Part shown: piece after piece, positions 62,353-64,000 of the stretch
How positions within the stretch are numbered: position 1 is the first letter of the stretch
How the letters are laid out: the number at the start of each line of letters is the position of its first letter
Origin: Sinorhizobium mexicanum
GTDB lineage: Bacteria; Pseudomonadota; Alphaproteobacteria; Rhizobiales; Rhizobiaceae
NCBI RefSeq assembly: GCF_013488225.1
Contig: NZ_CP041238.1
Span: 2,629,501-2,693,500, forward strand
DNA: 64,000 bases
Direction of reading: 5' to 3'
Position numbers and translations under genes: made by a program
The notes under the pieces: generated by a model
The model's database searches: none
What the model was told of the DNA's origin: nothing
What the model saw: the letters and a program-made list of their open reading frames with translations, nothing else

Positions 62353-62661
62353 ATGTCCACTCAAGCACTGCTAATAGTGCACGCCGAAGTTCCCAATGAA
62401 GTGGACCGAGCCCCGTTCGACAAATGGTACGATCGCCACATGCCAGACGCATTGCGCGTGTTTGGGGCGCTCCGGGCCTGGCGCACCTGGAGCCGAACCG
62501 ATCCCTCGAAGCACACTGCCTTCTATGAGTTCCCCAGTTTGGAGGCGGCGAACGCCGCTATTCAATCGCCGGGCACAGAATTTGATGCCACCTGGGGCTT
62601 GCGCGCGACACGCACGCGTGACGTTGTCGAGGTTGTTCAGCGGCTGCCAATTTCAAACTGA
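62353..62661 (+). CDS. EthD/dimeric alpha-beta barrel-like small protein
   Basis: A 102-residue protein: LLIVHAEVPNEVDRAPFDKW, YDRHMPDALRVFGALRAWRT and AFYEFPSLEAANAAI resemble a ferredoxin-like dimeric alpha-beta barrel of the EthD type. Could bind a small ligand. Ribosome site AAAGGGGG precedes ATG 62353. Inside the possible tRNA-Lys islet. Confidence 0.65.
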   Translation: MSTQALLIVHAEVPNEVDRAPFDKWYDRHMPDALRVFGALRAWRTWSRTDPSKHTAFYEFPSLEAANAAIQSPGTEFDATWGLRATRTRDVVEVVQRLPISN

Positions 62662-62992
62662 GACACTACCGAAAATCGTGCCAGTTCAAGCTGGGCAAGA
62701 GGAAAATCGAACCGGGATCAGCGCTGTATTGCATGCCGCCAGCATCACCTAATGACCGATTGCGCTAAAACCTCGTCGTGGCGCATGGCGAAGCGGGCGC
62801 GGCGATATATTCGGCGCTAACTGAGCCAACGTCGGTGATTGTAGCTGGCGGCGGACGCATCACGCCGGAAATCTTAAACCGGGCTCGGTGGAAGGGAAAA
62901 GCGGGACCGTTGAGCCGCCGGCCCAGATACCGATTCCGCCAGTCGCGGCGCCTTTAGCCAAATCTATAAAACATTGGTCTTATTGAAGATTT
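62662..62992. other. Gene-free gap next to tRNA-Lys
   Basis: 331 bp between the EthD-like gene and the 3' end of tRNA-Lys. No ORF or dispersed repeat was supported. CCAAATCT...AGATTTTGG (62959-62995) may form a terminator for the tRNA. Confidence 0.4.
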
Positions 62993-63068
<76 letters not shown>

Positions 63069-63330
63069 GTCCAGAACCGCGTCGCTGCGGTCTGGTGGGG
63101 CGTATAATGGCGTTCGCCCGGCTTGTCCAGCACCCTTTGCAAAATTTTTGGGAAATTTTTCAACGGTTCACAGCGTGGCCGCGAAGCCTGTGATGCGGGT
63201 GGCGTGCACGACGCCGCCTGGCCCTTTCCCGCTGTCGGGGCGGCGCCGTGTGTGCGCGAAACCGCTCACGCTTATCCCCGTCCCGCTCTAGACTGGGCTC
63301 ATCGGGTCGGGCTTCTGAAGGAGCAAGAAA
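63069..63330. other. Gap between tRNA-Lys and the OsmC gene
   Basis: The part next to the tRNA should hold its promoter (minus strand); the right end holds the OsmC promoter and an AGGAG ribosome site. Nothing else was recognised. Confidence 0.4.
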
Positions 63331-63744
63331 ATGGCGTCCATGACGGTTGAATTGCGCAATGTCGAAGGTACGGAGGCGGCGATCGGATGGGCCGGCAGCC
63401 ACACGGTGGTGGTCGATCGGCCAGAGGGCAAGGCGGGAGGCCGCGGGCTTGGCTTCAATGGCGCGCAACTGTTGGCCCTGGCACTTGGCGGCTGCTTCTG
63501 CAACGACCTGCGTTACGCCGCGCACCAGATGGGCGCCGCCCTCGGCAAGATCGCCGTTAGCGTCACGATCGAACTCGAAGGCGAACCGTTGCTGACGACG
63601 GCCGCGGCCATGTCGGTCCACTGCGAAACGCTCGACGGCTCCGATCCGCAGGAGATCATCGACCGCGCCAAGGCTATCTGCATGGTCGCCAACACGCTGC
63701 AGAAGGGTGTTCCGGTGGCGATCCGGTCGGCTGCCGCTGCGTGA
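63331..63744 (+). CDS. OsmC family protein
   Basis: A 137-residue protein of the OsmC superfamily. LLALALGGCFCNDL carries Cys55 (with an extra Cys57) and KAICMVANTL carries Cys117; together these match the peroxidatic/resolving pair. The conserved N-terminal Arg is not obvious. It likely reduces organic hydroperoxides or handles thiols. Clean AGGAG ribosome site. Independent of the fused OsmC at 23663. Confidence 0.87.
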   Translation: MASMTVELRNVEGTEAAIGWAGSHTVVVDRPEGKAGGRGLGFNGAQLLALALGGCFCNDLRYAAHQMGAALGKIAVSVTIELEGEPLLTTAAAMSVHCETLDGSDPQEIIDRAKAICMVANTLQKGVPVAIRSAAAA

Positions 63745-64000
63745 TCCCCGGATCGGAACCGGTGAAGGATGAAACCCGTGCAACAATTCAAACTGTTGCA
63801 TCAACCTTTTGCGCGCCACGGGCACCCCACCCACCTCATTCCTGTGCTCGTCACAGGAATCCGGCGCGCTCAAGTCCTTGGGCGCGAGAGAATCATGGAC
63901 GTAACAGATGTGGAATCACAACACTGGCAGCCCCTGTGTCGGTGCGAGACGGAGTCATTCACGGCGCGGACGCGCCGTGGCTGGATTCCTGTGACAGGCA
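63745..64000. repeat. Repeats at right edge (R2 fragment and R3 parts)
   Basis: 63776-63812 resembles the end of R2 (CAACAATTCAAACTGTTGCA). 63833-63895 is an R3 half element with CTCATTCCTGTGCTCGTCAC and CTCAAGTCCTTGGGCGCGAG. 63950-64000 holds GAGTCATTCACGGCGCG and the start of another half element. No ORF. Confidence 0.65.

Overview
The window looks like chromosomal DNA from a Rhizobiaceae alphaproteobacterium, most likely Sinorhizobium/Ensifer. GC is high throughout. There are many TetR, LysR, AraC and MocR regulators, DUF1127 and DUF1194 proteins, and the intergenic gaps are filled with several families of short palindromic repeats of the rhizobial mosaic (RIME-like) type. I saw no transposase, integrase, CRISPR array or rRNA. 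One tRNA (Lys, CTT) is present. All names come from reading motifs by eye; no database search was run.

Layout. 1-8.9 kb: end of a D-Ala-D-Ala ligase gene, then regulator/enzyme pairs: TetR with a Tat-exported alpha/beta hydrolase, a frameshifted fluoroacetate-dehalogenase-like gene, AraC with a divergent SDR, VOC, DUF1801, LysR, RidA and a dienelactone-hydrolase-like enzyme. 8.9-18.6 kb: MscS channel fused to a cyclic-nucleotide domain, iron-permease-like protein, EamA transporter, VOC protein, MocR regulator with a divergent secreted cupin, AhpD-like protein, epimerase. 18.6-23.1 kb: a redox-repair locus (TetR, DUF1127, thioredoxin reductase, LysR, MsrB, MsrA) with three matching operator sites. 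23.6-33.3 kb: hydrolase-OsmC fusion, vWA/DUF1194, YkvA-like membrane protein, an RTX protein with a frameshift near its start, a winged-helix/TPR regulator, an NmrA-like oxidoreductase and a methyltransferase. 33.3-44.5 kb: small unknown proteins, a glutathione transferase relic, LysR/MFS and MocR/EamA divergent pairs, PaiB-like protein, M20 peptidase, a response regulator with a 13-G tract.

44.5-61.2 kb is dominated by envelope functions: TerC, two divergent glycosyltransferases, an orphan nucleotidyltransferase-fold protein, a second DUF1194 protein, pentapeptide-repeat, Tim44-like and DUF2278 proteins, a pyruvyltransferase-like protein, and a minus-strand cluster GSCFA / Stf0 sulfotransferase / hexapeptide acyltransferase / second Stf0 / glycosyltransferase that looks like a surface-glycan decoration system. 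A well-formed small-RNA candidate lies in the gap upstream of the second Stf0 gene. 61.2-64 kb: small unknown proteins, tRNA-Lys, an OsmC protein and repeats. A degenerate copy of the tRNA-Lys 3' end 1.07 kb away suggests a decayed integration islet.

The features most worth follow-up are the TetR-DUF1127-TrxB-LysR-MsrBA locus, the Stf0/GSCFA cluster, the small-RNA candidate at 58.8 kb, nested and tandemly amplified repeat elements, two tRNA-derived scars, and two probable one-base frameshifts.
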